This document shows, piece after piece, positions 8,964 to 17,491 of a stretch of 38,704 nt of DNA. Numbering within the stretch: the first letter of the stretch is position 1; each line of letters begins with the position of its first letter. Location: the NCBI GenBank assembly GCA_964446865.1, contig CAYURD010000031.1:1-38704 (forward strand), in the 5' to 3' direction. Below the pieces are notes generated by a model. It saw nothing but the letters and a program-made list of their open reading frames with translations. It did not search any database and was not told the origin of the DNA. Made by a program: the position numbers and the translations under genes. This DNA is from Glaciecola sp964446865. Lineage in GTDB: Bacteria > Pseudomonadota > Gammaproteobacteria > Enterobacterales > Alteromonadaceae.

Positions 8964-10870
8964 TTATAAATCTCTGTATTGTTTGACGACATCAACACCA
9001 CCTTTGAAAAGGAGTTAATGCCAACAAACTGGGAAAAGAACTGATCAAACAACATGCCTAGCATGAAGGGACTACTGCCCTCAAAAGCGGTCTCGTCAAT
9101 TACGACAGTAATTTGTACACCTCGAGCAAAACAGATAGGCCCGCTAAGCGGCAAACGCTCGGTAATTTGTTCTATTTTTAGGTCTACCACACCGTCTATT
9201 TGTTTACTTTGGGTATGGTTTGTTTTGTGACTCATTAATTGCAGTAGCTTTTTAAGTGCCGACAACGCTTGGGATTGCTCGTCTTGCATAAAACCTAAAA
9301 AGTTGATTGATAATAAGTTAATTAAATCCCAGGCGTCATCTCCATCATTAAAAGGAATAAGTGGTCGAGTAGGCTCGCCTACACATCTAATAGATGAGCA
9401 CGGCTTTCCTGTTTCGATACTAAAATCTGTTGAGCCTTTGCCCAAGGGCATCATCAGCGGTAAATCTCGGTTACTGCAAAGTGTATCTACGCTTAATTGT
9501 TGTAACTCATCAGAATAAGGCGCTGATTTTGGGTCAACAATCGATAAATACACTTCGCTTCCCACATAGCTTGAGCGATGGCCAAACTTTCGTTGATTAA
9601 CACTAAGAGTACGATTTTCGCGCTTCGCGGTATAAAAACCGCTAATTTGGCGGTTGTTTGAGCCGCGATTGTTTGAGAAAAACGACGCATTATGGGCAAG
9701 CGATTGCAAACTGCTACTATGAGAATTGCTGTATAAGGGCAACAACTGATTTTGCACCTCTATCGAATTGCCCATGCCTTTAACGGTATCAATCGCGCAA
9801 ACCTCAAAATCCATTGGCCGCAATTTATCAGGCACAACGTGAAACTCGTGGCTTTTTTTGGTAACCGCAATACGCTCGGCTTTTTTAGGGAACAAGTTAA
9901 TTGCAGGCGAACAATGCAAGGCAAAGTTCTCTTCACTGACTAAGTTTTCGAGGCGCGAGTCTGCGTTATTTAACAGTAGCAAAAGCTCAATTTTGCTGTC
10001 GTTGCACAAGGCTATACTCGATAAAAGATTACCCAGTTCTAAAAATAAAAAGCGCTCGGGAAACGCAAAGTACTCTCGCATCAATCTAAAACCATCAAAC
10101 TGACGATTACAATATGGCAAGAGGGCTTCATCAACGCTAAAGCCTTTCGCATCAAGCGTTGCTTGCTGTCTTGATACCCGCCACAGCGAATCGCCTGTTT
10201 TGTACATCAAGGCCGAAAAACCTTTATATATTGCTTCAAACAAGTGATACGGAAATGATTCTGTTCCGCGAATATGCAAAGTCAGCTTATCCATAGACAG
10301 TGACGAAAAGCGAATACCTGGCGGTGTTTCCAAGGTAATTTTGATGGCAGATTTCGCCATAGAGGCTTGGCTTGTGCCGCCATAGCCAGCATGATCACGA
10401 ATGCTGCTAAGCTCTTGCGAATTTATATATTGAGCATGCGTAATATCGACCGGCCACATATCAATATCGTGCACTGTTTTGTATTCACAGGGGGTTTGTT
10501 CGTCTTTGCCTAGTTGACTAAACAATGACGTATTCGATTGCACCTTTACGCCAGTTAACAAACTTCCTTCGTCTACATCAGGATTAAATTGAGCGATGAG
10601 CATAGACGGAACGGGTTGCAAAAAGGTCGGAAAAAGTAAGTTTAATAGGTGCTGAGTAAACTCAGGAAAAGACGCATCAAGTTTGCGATGCACGCGCGCC
10701 GACAAAAACGCAAAACCTTCGAGGAGTCTTTCTACATATGGGTCGGCACAATCAAAGCCTTCAAGCCCTAGTCGCCCGGCAATTTTGGGATACTCTTTTG
10801 CAAACTCAGCGCCAGACTCACGAATAAACTTGAGTTCTTGGTTGTAGAGTTCTAAGAATTTTGCGTCCAC
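8927..10870 (-). CDS. tssF: T6SS baseplate protein TssF
   Basis: About 647 residues; the large baseplate wedge subunit. The N-terminus FLELYNQELKFIRESGAEF, then YPKIAGRLGLEG, and FTQHLLNLLFPTFLQPVPSM are family signatures. I place the start at a GTG at 10870, giving MDAKFLELYNQEL as in most TssF proteins. A TTG at 10894 in the same frame would add eight residues. Neither has a strong Shine-Dalgarno, and the gene follows tssE closely (30 bp with this start), so coupling is likely. The C-terminus overlaps tssG by 37 bp. The middle (about 395-435) is rich in Ser and Asn and probably a loop. No break is seen. Confidence 0.93.
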   Translation of the reverse strand: MDAKFLELYNQELKFIRESGAEFAKEYPKIAGRLGLEGFDCADPYVERLLEGFAFLSARVHRKLDASFPEFTQHLLNLLFPTFLQPVPSMLIAQFNPDVDEGSLLTGVKVQSNTSLFSQLGKDEQTPCEYKTVHDIDMWPVDITHAQYINSQELSSIRDHAGYGGTSQASMAKSAIKITLETPPGIRFSSLSMDKLTLHIRGTESFPYHLFEAIYKGFSALMYKTGDSLWRVSRQQATLDAKGFSVDEALLPYCNRQFDGFRLMREYFAFPERFLFLELGNLLSSIALCNDSKIELLLLLNNADSRLENLVSEENFALHCSPAINLFPKKAERIAVTKKSHEFHVVPDKLRPMDFEVCAIDTVKGMGNSIEVQNQLLPLYSNSHSSSLQSLAHNASFFSNNRGSNNRQISGFYTAKRENRTLSVNQRKFGHRSSYVGSEVYLSIVDPKSAPYSDELQQLSVDTLCSNRDLPLMMPLGKGSTDFSIETGKPCSSIRCVGEPTRPLIPFNDGDDAWDLINLLSINFLGFMQDEQSQALSALKKLLQLMSHKTNHTQSKQIDGVVDLKIEQITERLPLSGPICFARGVQITVVIDETAFEGSSPFMLGMLFDQFFSQFVGINSFSKVVLMSSNNTEIYKWPVRIGTHNTI

Positions 10871-10900
10871 TATATTGCAACCATTATTTAGCAACCATCA

Positions 10901-11401
10901 TTAGTGCCATTGCTGAATCGACACAATGCCGTTTTCAATATCAATATCTGTTTGTAAAAACAGTTGCAGTGGTAAAGGCTGCGCCCAAAGATCGGCACTG
11001 ATATCAAAAGATAGCGTATTGCCACTCATTTCTTCACTAGCCACTTTCACTTTTACCACTAAGGAACGCGGAATAATGCGAGGCTCATAACGCTTAATAG
11101 ATTTAATGATCTCTCGCTCAAGCGCTTTGGTGTTGAGTGATTTGATGTTAGAACCCGATAAGTCGGGAATACCGTAATTTAGCGACGAGCTTTGAATTTC
11201 TGGGTAGTCGTCAAAATCGAGATTACTCGACGAGGCAACAGTGTTGAGCAGCCATGCTAAATCGCGCTGTACCAATTCCTTTAAACGTGACACGCTTATC
11301 ACACGCTTGTCTCTCGATTCACTTTTTTTTTGTGGATCGTCGTCTGTTAACCTATCCAACAAGGAAAGTTGTAAACGTTCTTTTTGGGAAAGTTCAGGCA
11401 T
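10901..11401 (-). CDS. tssE: T6SS baseplate gp25-like lysozyme-fold protein TssE
   Basis: A 166-residue homologue of phage T4 gp25 that anchors the sheath to the baseplate. Visible signatures are RDLAWLLNT, the SLNYGIPDLSG motif and IKRYEPRIIPRSLVVKVK, which carries the EPR triad typical of gp25-like proteins. The first 40 residues are charged (QKERLQLSLLDRLTDDDP) and match the usual TssE N-terminus. It lies downstream of hcp, separated from it by a hairpin with a T-rich tail (11425-11461), so its expression probably depends on read-through of that attenuator. No strong Shine-Dalgarno is visible. Confidence 0.94.
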   Translation of the reverse strand: MPELSQKERLQLSLLDRLTDDDPQKKSESRDKRVISVSRLKELVQRDLAWLLNTVASSSNLDFDDYPEIQSSSLNYGIPDLSGSNIKSLNTKALEREIIKSIKRYEPRIIPRSLVVKVKVASEEMSGNTLSFDISADLWAQPLPLQLFLQTDIDIENGIVSIQQWH

Positions 11402-11424
11402 AAAGCGGTCTCAACAAACAAGTG

Positions 11425-11461
11425 ATACAAAAAGAAACAAAGGCCACCGTTAAAGGTGGCC
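11425..11461 (-). terminator. Intrinsic terminator or attenuator between hcp and tssE
   Basis: Read on the minus strand, nine bases after the hcp stop there is a perfect 7-bp stem GGCCACC/GGTGGCC with a six-base loop (11442-11461), followed by a T-rich tail (TTTGTTTCTTTTT, 11429-11441). The tail is interrupted, so partial read-through into tssE is plausible. The same arrangement after hcp in other T6SS operons is usually read as a way of making hcp mRNA in excess of baseplate mRNA. That functional role is inferred here. Confidence 0.7.
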
Positions 11462-11470
11462 CATAACACA

Positions 11471-11953
11471 CTATTTCTTGCGGTTTTCTGGCACGTTAAA
11501 GCCAAAGTCAATTTTGGCAGCGCCTGTACCGTCTGGTTTTTGTGGTACGTAGGTCACTTTCACTTCTGCAAAGTTAAGCGTAATACTTTCAGTTAGCAGG
11601 TTTTCACCGCCTGCACCACCAGAGTTATGCGAAGTCACCAAAATTTTCTTAAACTCTAAAATAAGATATTCAAGTGGCTTGCCGCCCGCTTTTCTGACTA
11701 CTAACTTAGCTTTGTCGATGTGTTTACCGGTGGCTACATATTCCATCAAGGTGACAGATGCCTTATCGGTATATTTGGTAATATTAATATCTTGAATGTT
11801 GGCTTTACCCACACCACCACCTGCAGCAGTATGGTTACTGCCCGACTGAGACAAACCCCAGCTCCAAGAAAGTACATCAATGTCGCCTTTGTAAGTCTTA
11901 TCTAACGACTCGCCTTTAATTTTGTCTAACTCTAAAAACATATCAACAGCCAT
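11471..11953 (-). CDS. hcp: T6SS inner-tube protein Hcp (TssD)
   Basis: A 160-residue Hcp that forms the hexameric rings of the expelled tube. Family features include MAVDMFLELDKIKGES, then LSWSWGLSQSGS, GGVGKANIQDI, DKASVTLMEYVATGKHI and the C-terminal ITLNFAEVKVTYVPQ. Length and motifs are normal, with no C-terminal effector extension. An AAAAGGAG Shine-Dalgarno precedes the ATG, the strongest ribosome site in the operon and consistent with high expression. It follows tssC by 52 bp and is trailed by a terminator-like hairpin. Confidence 0.97.
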   Translation of the reverse strand: MAVDMFLELDKIKGESLDKTYKGDIDVLSWSWGLSQSGSNHTAAGGGVGKANIQDINITKYTDKASVTLMEYVATGKHIDKAKLVVRKAGGKPLEYLILEFKKILVTSHNSGGAGGENLLTESITLNFAEVKVTYVPQKPDGTGAAKIDFGFNVPENRKK

Positions 11954-12005
11954 GTGATTCTCCTTTTGAGGTAAATGGCAAACTTAAACGTAAACTGCAA
12001 TTAAA

Positions 12006-13499
12006 CTAGCCATTTCCGGCTGGTAGTTTAGAAACCAAGCGCAAGGATGCAGTTAATCCTTCCAATTGGTAATGAGGCTTTAAAAAGAACTTAGCACTGT
12101 AATAGCCTGGCGCCCCTTCAACCTCGTCCACAGAGACGTCTGCACCGGCAAGTGGCTTACGAGATTTTGTCTCGTCACTTGATGTTGTGGGTGCACCGTC
12201 AACATATTCATTTATCCAGCCTTGTAACCACTGCTGCATGTCATCTTTGGCCTTAAATGAACCAACTTTGTCACGCACAATGCACTTCAAATAATGTGCA
12301 AAACGAGTGGTAGCAAAAAGGTAAGGTAATCTTGCCGCAAGCGCCGCATTGGCGGTGGCATCTGGATTGTCGTATAGCGCTGGTTTTTGAAGCGTTTGTG
12401 CGCCAATAAAGGCTGCCATATCGCTGTTTTTGCGATGAATTAAAGGCATTAAGCCACAAGCAGATAGTTCGGCTTCACGACGGTCACTAATAGCCACTTC
12501 GGTAGGGCATTTCATATCTACGCCGCCATCATCACTTGGGAAAGTATGTACAGGTAAACCCTGAACTGCGCCGCCCGATTCAATACCGCGTATACGTGAA
12601 CACCAACCATACTCTTTAAACGAACGGTTTATGTTGACCGCTAGCGAATATGCAGCATTTGTCCATGCGTAATTTGCTTCATCTGGACCGCTCACGTCTT
12701 CTTCAAAATTAAATGCTTCTACTGGATCAGTGTCGGCTCCGTAAGGAAGTCGAGATAGCACACGCGGCATGGTCAATGCGATATATTTTGCATCTTCAGT
12801 TTCGCGCAAAGAGCGGAAAGACGCATAATCTGGCGTAGAAAAGACTTTAGTTAAGTCGCGCGGATTAGTCAGCTCATTCCAGCTATCCATTTGCAATAAA
12901 CCTGGGGATGCTGCGCTCAAAAATGGTGAATGCGACGCGGCACATACTTTTGACATTTCAGTAAGCAAGTTGACATCGCTTGGACTATTATCAAAGTAGT
13001 AATCACCCACAATTGCGCCAAAGGGTTCGCCACCAAATTGGCCGTATTCTTCTTCATAAAACTTCTTAAAGACTGGGCTTTGGTCCCAAGCGGTACCGGC
13101 GAATTTTTTAAGGTTTTTACCGAGTTCTTTTTTAGAGATATTGAATACTTTAACTTTTAAGAATTCGTCGGTCTCGGTGTTATTGACCAAGTAGTGCAAG
13201 CCACGCCATGAGCCTTCAAGCGTCTGATAATCTTCGTGATGCAAAATGGTGTTTATTTGCTCACTTAATTTAGCGTCGATTTCAGCAATAATCGATTCAA
13301 TCGAATTAACCGTGTCTTCTGAAATTTTGTTGACGTTTTCTAAGGCAAAACCTGCAAGGGTATTAACCGCTTTTTCGACTTCTGTCTTGGCATGATCAGA
13401 TTTTGGCTTAAATTCTTTTTGTAAGAGTGATGCAAAACTATCGGAGTCTAAACTTCCTACTTCGCCATCTACACTCGTGTCGGTTTGTTGGTCAGCCAT
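12006..13499 (-). CDS. tssC: T6SS sheath large subunit TssC (VipB)
   Basis: A 497-residue large sheath subunit. Recognisable segments are LEGSWRGLHYLVNNTETDE, FGAIVGDYYFDN, FLSAASPGLLQMDSW, VLSRLPYGADTDPVEAFNFEE and the C-terminal APGYYSAKFFLKPHYQLEGL. Length is typical. It polymerises with TssB into the contractile sheath that ClpV recycles. It lies two bases after tssB, so the pair is almost certainly co-translated. Nothing is missing or disrupted. Confidence 0.97.
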   Translation of the reverse strand: MADQQTDTSVDGEVGSLDSDSFASLLQKEFKPKSDHAKTEVEKAVNTLAGFALENVNKISEDTVNSIESIIAEIDAKLSEQINTILHHEDYQTLEGSWRGLHYLVNNTETDEFLKVKVFNISKKELGKNLKKFAGTAWDQSPVFKKFYEEEYGQFGGEPFGAIVGDYYFDNSPSDVNLLTEMSKVCAASHSPFLSAASPGLLQMDSWNELTNPRDLTKVFSTPDYASFRSLRETEDAKYIALTMPRVLSRLPYGADTDPVEAFNFEEDVSGPDEANYAWTNAAYSLAVNINRSFKEYGWCSRIRGIESGGAVQGLPVHTFPSDDGGVDMKCPTEVAISDRREAELSACGLMPLIHRKNSDMAAFIGAQTLQKPALYDNPDATANAALAARLPYLFATTRFAHYLKCIVRDKVGSFKAKDDMQQWLQGWINEYVDGAPTTSSDETKSRKPLAGADVSVDEVEGAPGYYSAKFFLKPHYQLEGLTASLRLVSKLPAGNG

Positions 13500-13501
13500 G
13501 A

Positions 13502-14020
13502 TTAATCCTCCTTCTCTGGGTTAGCGTCGGCGTCGGCTTTAGGCGCCGCGCTTAAAGTCTCTAATAAGGCTGGGTCAGCAAGCACTTTTGCAATAAGCGC
13601 TTCGGCGCCTTCTTTTCCATCCATATAGGTGACTAGGTTAGCCAATTGAGTGCGCGCTTCTAGTAGCTGCTTTAAGCCGTCTGTTTTTTTCGCAATGGCT
13701 TCAGGCGAGAAGTCATCCATGCTTTCAAAATTCATTTCAACAGCAAGGTTTCCTTCACCAGTTAAGGTATTAGGCACGCTAAACTGTACTCTTGGTTTTG
13801 ATGCTTTTAATCTTTCGTCAAAATTATCAACATCGATTTCAGTAATTTTGCGTTCAGATAAAGGAGCCAGTGGTTCGCTTGGTTTGCCACTTAAATCAGA
13901 CATAACACCCATCACGAAAGGCAATTGGACCTTTTTCTCTGCACCATACAACTCTACGTCGTACTCAATTTGCACGCGAGGTGCTCTATTTTTTGCTACA
14001 AACTTTTGACCACTAGCCAC
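13502..14020 (-). CDS. tssB: T6SS sheath small subunit TssB (VipA)
   Basis: A 172-residue small sheath subunit. It has the canonical N-terminus (SGQKFVAKNRAPRVQIEYDV), LPFVMGVMSDLSG, the ERKITEIDVDNFDERL segment and the C-terminal helix region (LLEARTQLANLVTYMDGK) that contacts TssC and the ClpV N-domain. The C-terminal tail is rich in Ala, Asp and Glu. The start has an AGGAG element. It is about 96 bp downstream of tssA. Confidence 0.96.
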   Translation of the reverse strand: MASGQKFVAKNRAPRVQIEYDVELYGAEKKVQLPFVMGVMSDLSGKPSEPLAPLSERKITEIDVDNFDERLKASKPRVQFSVPNTLTGEGNLAVEMNFESMDDFSPEAIAKKTDGLKQLLEARTQLANLVTYMDGKEGAEALIAKVLADPALLETLSAAPKADADANPEKED

Positions 14021-14116
14021 GTTGACTCTCCTATTTTTTATCTTTTCGTATGTTTACTAAACGTTTGTTAAGCTTGATTCCAACTGCTCAAATATGCATT
14101 TGCATTCACATTTGGT

Positions 14117-15211
14117 CTACCAGTCATCATCCTCATCTTTGCTTTGCTCTTCTTCATCTGGGCTCATACCGCCTAAACTCTGCACGGCCGATAAACCATC
14201 TGGATAAATGTCTTTTACAATCGCTAAAAAATCAGCATGTACCAGCTTTTTAGCTCGGTTGACTAGCACCGGTATTGGGCTAGACGGTTCGTAATTTGCG
14301 TAGTACTTATTAATTAACCCTAAACAGCGCTCAACATCTTCTCGCGAATGAATTTCACCTTTCATTTGACCGCCAGCTTTACGCTTACGCGATGATGAAT
14401 TGTCGCTATCGTCATCATATTCACTGTCCTCATCATCGTCTTCATAACCGTTGTCATAGTCGTCTGAATCAGATGAATCTTCGTCGTCGCTTTCAAGATC
14501 TGCATACTCTTCGATGCCGTCTTTCATGCTTTTTAACAACCCAGTCAACTTTTCAAAATCGGCAGTGTACTGATGACCCGCGTTATCAATTAAACATGTG
14601 TTGATGTCTTGTATACTTTCTAGGCTATACGCTAAGGCATTATGTAAAAGTTGCACCTCTTCTAAATTTATTTCACGAAAGATGCTTTTGATCTGGCTTT
14701 TAGTAAGAGGAGCGTCATCACTATTAGCGCTGGCTTTTTCGAGCTCACTAATCGTGATATTGCCAACGCCTTTAACGTTGGCGATTGATTCGCTTTTGAC
14801 GGCATTTAGCACAAAAGGAACATTTAAATTTGATAAGGCTGAGATACGCTCCAGCGGATCGTTGTCGTCTTCATCTAACAAGGGAAATACTGTTTCCCAC
14901 TGTTCATCAAGCAAAATAGCGATAGCTTTTAAGCAAGCCGAAAATGGTACTAGCCCTTTTGTATTAACCAAGCTTTGCGCCAATATACTAATTAGTTTTA
15001 AGTCTTTTGTTCGCTCAGTAAACTCAAGTGCTTGGTTCTCAATTTCTCGCCAATCTGGTGGCTCCGCTTCAATGGTATTTTCACCGTCAAAGCGCTCAGG
15101 TTCGCCTTGGGCGGTAAAGAAAAAGTTCTGAAAGCTCGCATCATCTTCAAGATTTTCACCACAAACGTTATCGTCTGAAATAGGCGCTGTTAATATCTCA
15201 AGGTAGTCCAC
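14117..15211 (-). CDS. tssA: T6SS assembly protein TssA with a long acidic linker
   Basis: A 364-residue TssA of the ImpA_N type, which primes and caps sheath and tube assembly. The N-terminal domain (about 1-140) has ISDDNVCGENLEDD, then PDWREIENQALE and LVPFSACLKAIAILLDEQWE. The C-terminal domain (about 290-350) keeps IHSREDVERCLGLINKYY, then EPSSPIPVLVNRAKKLV and DFLAIVKDIYPDGL. Between them, at about 240-275, is an extremely acidic Asp/Glu/Ser tract (over 20 acidic residues), followed by a basic SSRKRKAGG patch; the very C-terminus is also acidic. The tract is probably a disordered spacer. It is the first gene of the T6SS operon, divergent from vgrG. Confidence 0.93.
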   Translation of the reverse strand: MDYLEILTAPISDDNVCGENLEDDASFQNFFFTAQGEPERFDGENTIEAEPPDWREIENQALEFTERTKDLKLISILAQSLVNTKGLVPFSACLKAIAILLDEQWETVFPLLDEDDNDPLERISALSNLNVPFVLNAVKSESIANVKGVGNITISELEKASANSDDAPLTKSQIKSIFREINLEEVQLLHNALAYSLESIQDINTCLIDNAGHQYTADFEKLTGLLKSMKDGIEEYADLESDDEDSSDSDDYDNGYEDDDEDSEYDDDSDNSSSRKRKAGGQMKGEIHSREDVERCLGLINKYYANYEPSSPIPVLVNRAKKLVHADFLAIVKDIYPDGLSAVQSLGGMSPDEEEQSKDEDDDW

Positions 15212-15488
15212 TTTTTCTCCCGACTATATTTCTTCAACTTTGTAATTGGCTATATGCACGCCTTAAAAAAAACCGTGACTGCCAGTCTTAAGTTCTTGAT
15301 TCATATTTGGCATTACGGCACTAAAGTTTGAGAAGTTGCGCTTGAATAAAATAAAAAATTTATAAATTTAAAGTGCAACAATCTGAATATTTGCGTCGTA
15401 TCCCCAGATAATTGTCAGCGCTCACGCTTAAATTTTGTGAAGAAATGTGAAGGGTGAGTTGCTATTTAATTTTTGTTTAGGTGAGTTC
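15212..15488. promoter_or_regulatory. Divergent control region between tssA and vgrG
   Basis: A 277-bp AT-rich gap with no credible gene. It must carry the promoters for the tssA operon (leftward) and the vgrG operon (rightward). AT-rich inverted sequence around 15356-15372 (AAATTTATAAATTT) is the most obvious structure. A match to a sigma-54 GG-N10-GC pattern on the minus strand at 15249-15262 is too weak to call. No experimentally known operator is recognised. Confidence 0.55.
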
Positions 15489-17480
15489 ATGACCATTCAA
15501 CAAAGTCTTGCATCACTCGTTACGCCGCTAAAAGACGATGCCTTGAGTTTGCGAGTAGCAACATATACTGAATCATTGGGTAATCCATTTACCCTAGACA
15601 TTGAGCTGATTAGTGGCGATGAAAACGTAAACTTTGCCGAGCTTTTAGGCAAATCAATGACATTAAGTTTAGAAACAAAAGACAGCACTCGGCATTTTAA
15701 CGGCATCATCACTGAGTTCTCGCAAAAAGAAAACTTTAAGCGAAATGCGATTTATGAAGCTACACTTCGCCCTTGGTTTTGGCTGTTAACCTTGTCTCAA
15801 AAGTGTCGGATTTTTCAACAAAAATCCTATCCTGACATTATCAAATCAGTCTTTGCTGAGACCGGTTTTACAGACTTTGAAGATAAACTAAGCAGTAAAT
15901 ATCCAAAGCAAGAATACATCGTTCAGTTTAACGAATCTGACTTTGATTTTATTAGCCGAATTATGCAACAAGAAGGTATCTTTTATACTTTTGAACACAG
16001 CAAAAACAAACATACACTTGTGTTGCACGACGACAACGCCAGAGTAGATGATATCGGCAATATTGATTACTACGAATTAGATGACAATACTAAATTTATT
16101 GGCCTTGAAGGTATTCGAATTTGGGAGCGCCAGCAGCAGGTGAAAACGGGTGGTGTGGCGCTATCAAGTTTTGACTTTGAAATGCCTAACAAAAATTTAA
16201 AAGCAAGCACAAAAGACCCACAAATAAAAAGCATGTCTGCGTTTAGCAAATATGCCTACGACAGTCATTTTACCCAGCGCAAAGAAGGTGAATATTACAC
16301 CAAACTTTTAATGGAAAGAGAAAACGCGTCGCATCTACAAGCTAGTTTTTCGGCTAATCATCGTGAATTAGCCTGCGGTAGCAAATTTACGCTTGCAGAG
16401 CATGGGCGAGACGATCAGAACAAGCAGCACTTAATCACTTATTTTCAATGCACCATTCGCTCAAAAGACTTAGTAGATGAAAACAAAGACAATGAACAAG
16501 AGCAGTACGAATGTGATGCTAAAGCTATTCCTGCCAATATCAACTTCAGGCCCCAGCAACAACATAACAAACCTAAAATGAACGGCCCACAAACAGCAAC
16601 TGTAGTCGGCAAAAAGAAAGAAGAAATTTGGACCGATAAATACGGGCGCGTAAAAGTACAGTTTCATTGGGACGAAATATCAAAGGGTGATGAAAATAGC
16701 TCTTGTTGGATACGTGTATCGCAATCGATGGCAGGCAAAAACTGGGGGGGTATTTATATTCCGAGAGTGGGGCAAGAGGTGCTTGTTGACTTTTTACAAG
16801 GCGATCCTGACCAACCTATTATTATTGGATGTGTCTTTAATGGTACTAATCTACCGCCGTATGCCTTGCCTAAACATTCAACCATGACAGGCTTTCGTTC
16901 GCGAAGCACTAAAAATGCAGGCACTTTTACCGAAATTCGCATTGATGACGAACAGGGAGACGAACAACTCTTTATCCACGCAGCCAAAAACAAAGACGAA
17001 TCGGTAACCAACGATTCGTTTGAAAGCGTAGGACGAGATACTCACGTCAGCGTGGGCCAAGATCAGCATTGCAAAGTCAAAAACAACCGCTTTGAAAATA
17101 TTGGCGCAGATTGCACCCAAAAAGTGGGGAAAGACTTTAATTTAGTAATAGAAGGTAAAGAAGCTAAAGAAGTAAAGCAGTCTTTATCGTTAAACGTAAA
17201 AGGTAATGGCAGTCATGATTACGAAGGTAGCTTATCGATAAATGCAGACAAAGACCTTTATATTAAGTCAGACAACATCTGCTTAGATGCAGGCAATAAT
17301 CTTACCTTAAAAGTAGGCAGCTCGTTTGTCGCTATTGAACGAGGTGGCATCACTATTAGCTCACCAGGTGAAGTAAGCATTGAATCAAAAGCGGCATTAA
17401 ATGTTGATGCTGGAGCCACATTAGACCTTAAAGCGGGCGGCGCAGCCAGCATTAAAGGCGCTTCGGTTAAGATAAATTAG
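15489..17480 (+). CDS. vgrG: T6SS spike protein VgrG (TssI)
   Basis: About 663 residues. I chose the ATG at 15489 (MTIQQSLASLV) because TTTAGGTGAG sits directly upstream and the N-terminus then matches the family; an in-frame GTG at 15447 would add 14 atypical residues. The gp27-like base domain runs to about 370 (ESDFDFISRIMQQEGIFYTF). The gp5 OB-fold (about 370-460) has WTDKYGRVKVQFHWD, SCWIRVSQSMAGKNWGGIYI and PRVGQEVLVDFLQGDPDQPI. A beta-helical needle follows, with repeats such as VGRDTHVSVGQDQHCKV, ending about 663. No C-terminal effector domain is fused, so cargo is expected to bind through downstream proteins. It is the first gene of the plus-strand payload operon. Confidence 0.97.
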   Translation: MTIQQSLASLVTPLKDDALSLRVATYTESLGNPFTLDIELISGDENVNFAELLGKSMTLSLETKDSTRHFNGIITEFSQKENFKRNAIYEATLRPWFWLLTLSQKCRIFQQKSYPDIIKSVFAETGFTDFEDKLSSKYPKQEYIVQFNESDFDFISRIMQQEGIFYTFEHSKNKHTLVLHDDNARVDDIGNIDYYELDDNTKFIGLEGIRIWERQQQVKTGGVALSSFDFEMPNKNLKASTKDPQIKSMSAFSKYAYDSHFTQRKEGEYYTKLLMERENASHLQASFSANHRELACGSKFTLAEHGRDDQNKQHLITYFQCTIRSKDLVDENKDNEQEQYECDAKAIPANINFRPQQQHNKPKMNGPQTATVVGKKKEEIWTDKYGRVKVQFHWDEISKGDENSSCWIRVSQSMAGKNWGGIYIPRVGQEVLVDFLQGDPDQPIIIGCVFNGTNLPPYALPKHSTMTGFRSRSTKNAGTFTEIRIDDEQGDEQLFIHAAKNKDESVTNDSFESVGRDTHVSVGQDQHCKVKNNRFENIGADCTQKVGKDFNLVIEGKEAKEVKQSLSLNVKGNGSHDYEGSLSINADKDLYIKSDNICLDAGNNLTLKVGSSFVAIERGGITISSPGEVSIESKAALNVDAGATLDLKAGGAASIKGASVKIN

Positions 17481-17491
17481 GAAAACAGTTT

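Noticed and set aside
14598..15131. 177-codon frame antisense to tssA
   Set aside because: Shadow of the TssA frame; Ser/Leu-rich without a family match.
15249..15262. Sigma-54-like GG-N10-GC pattern upstream of tssA (minus strand)
   Set aside because: Only the core dinucleotides fit; flanking bases are poor and no sigma-54 activator is seen in the window.
15447..15488. Upstream GTG start for VgrG
   Set aside because: The ATG at 15489 has a strong Shine-Dalgarno and gives the usual VgrG N-terminus.
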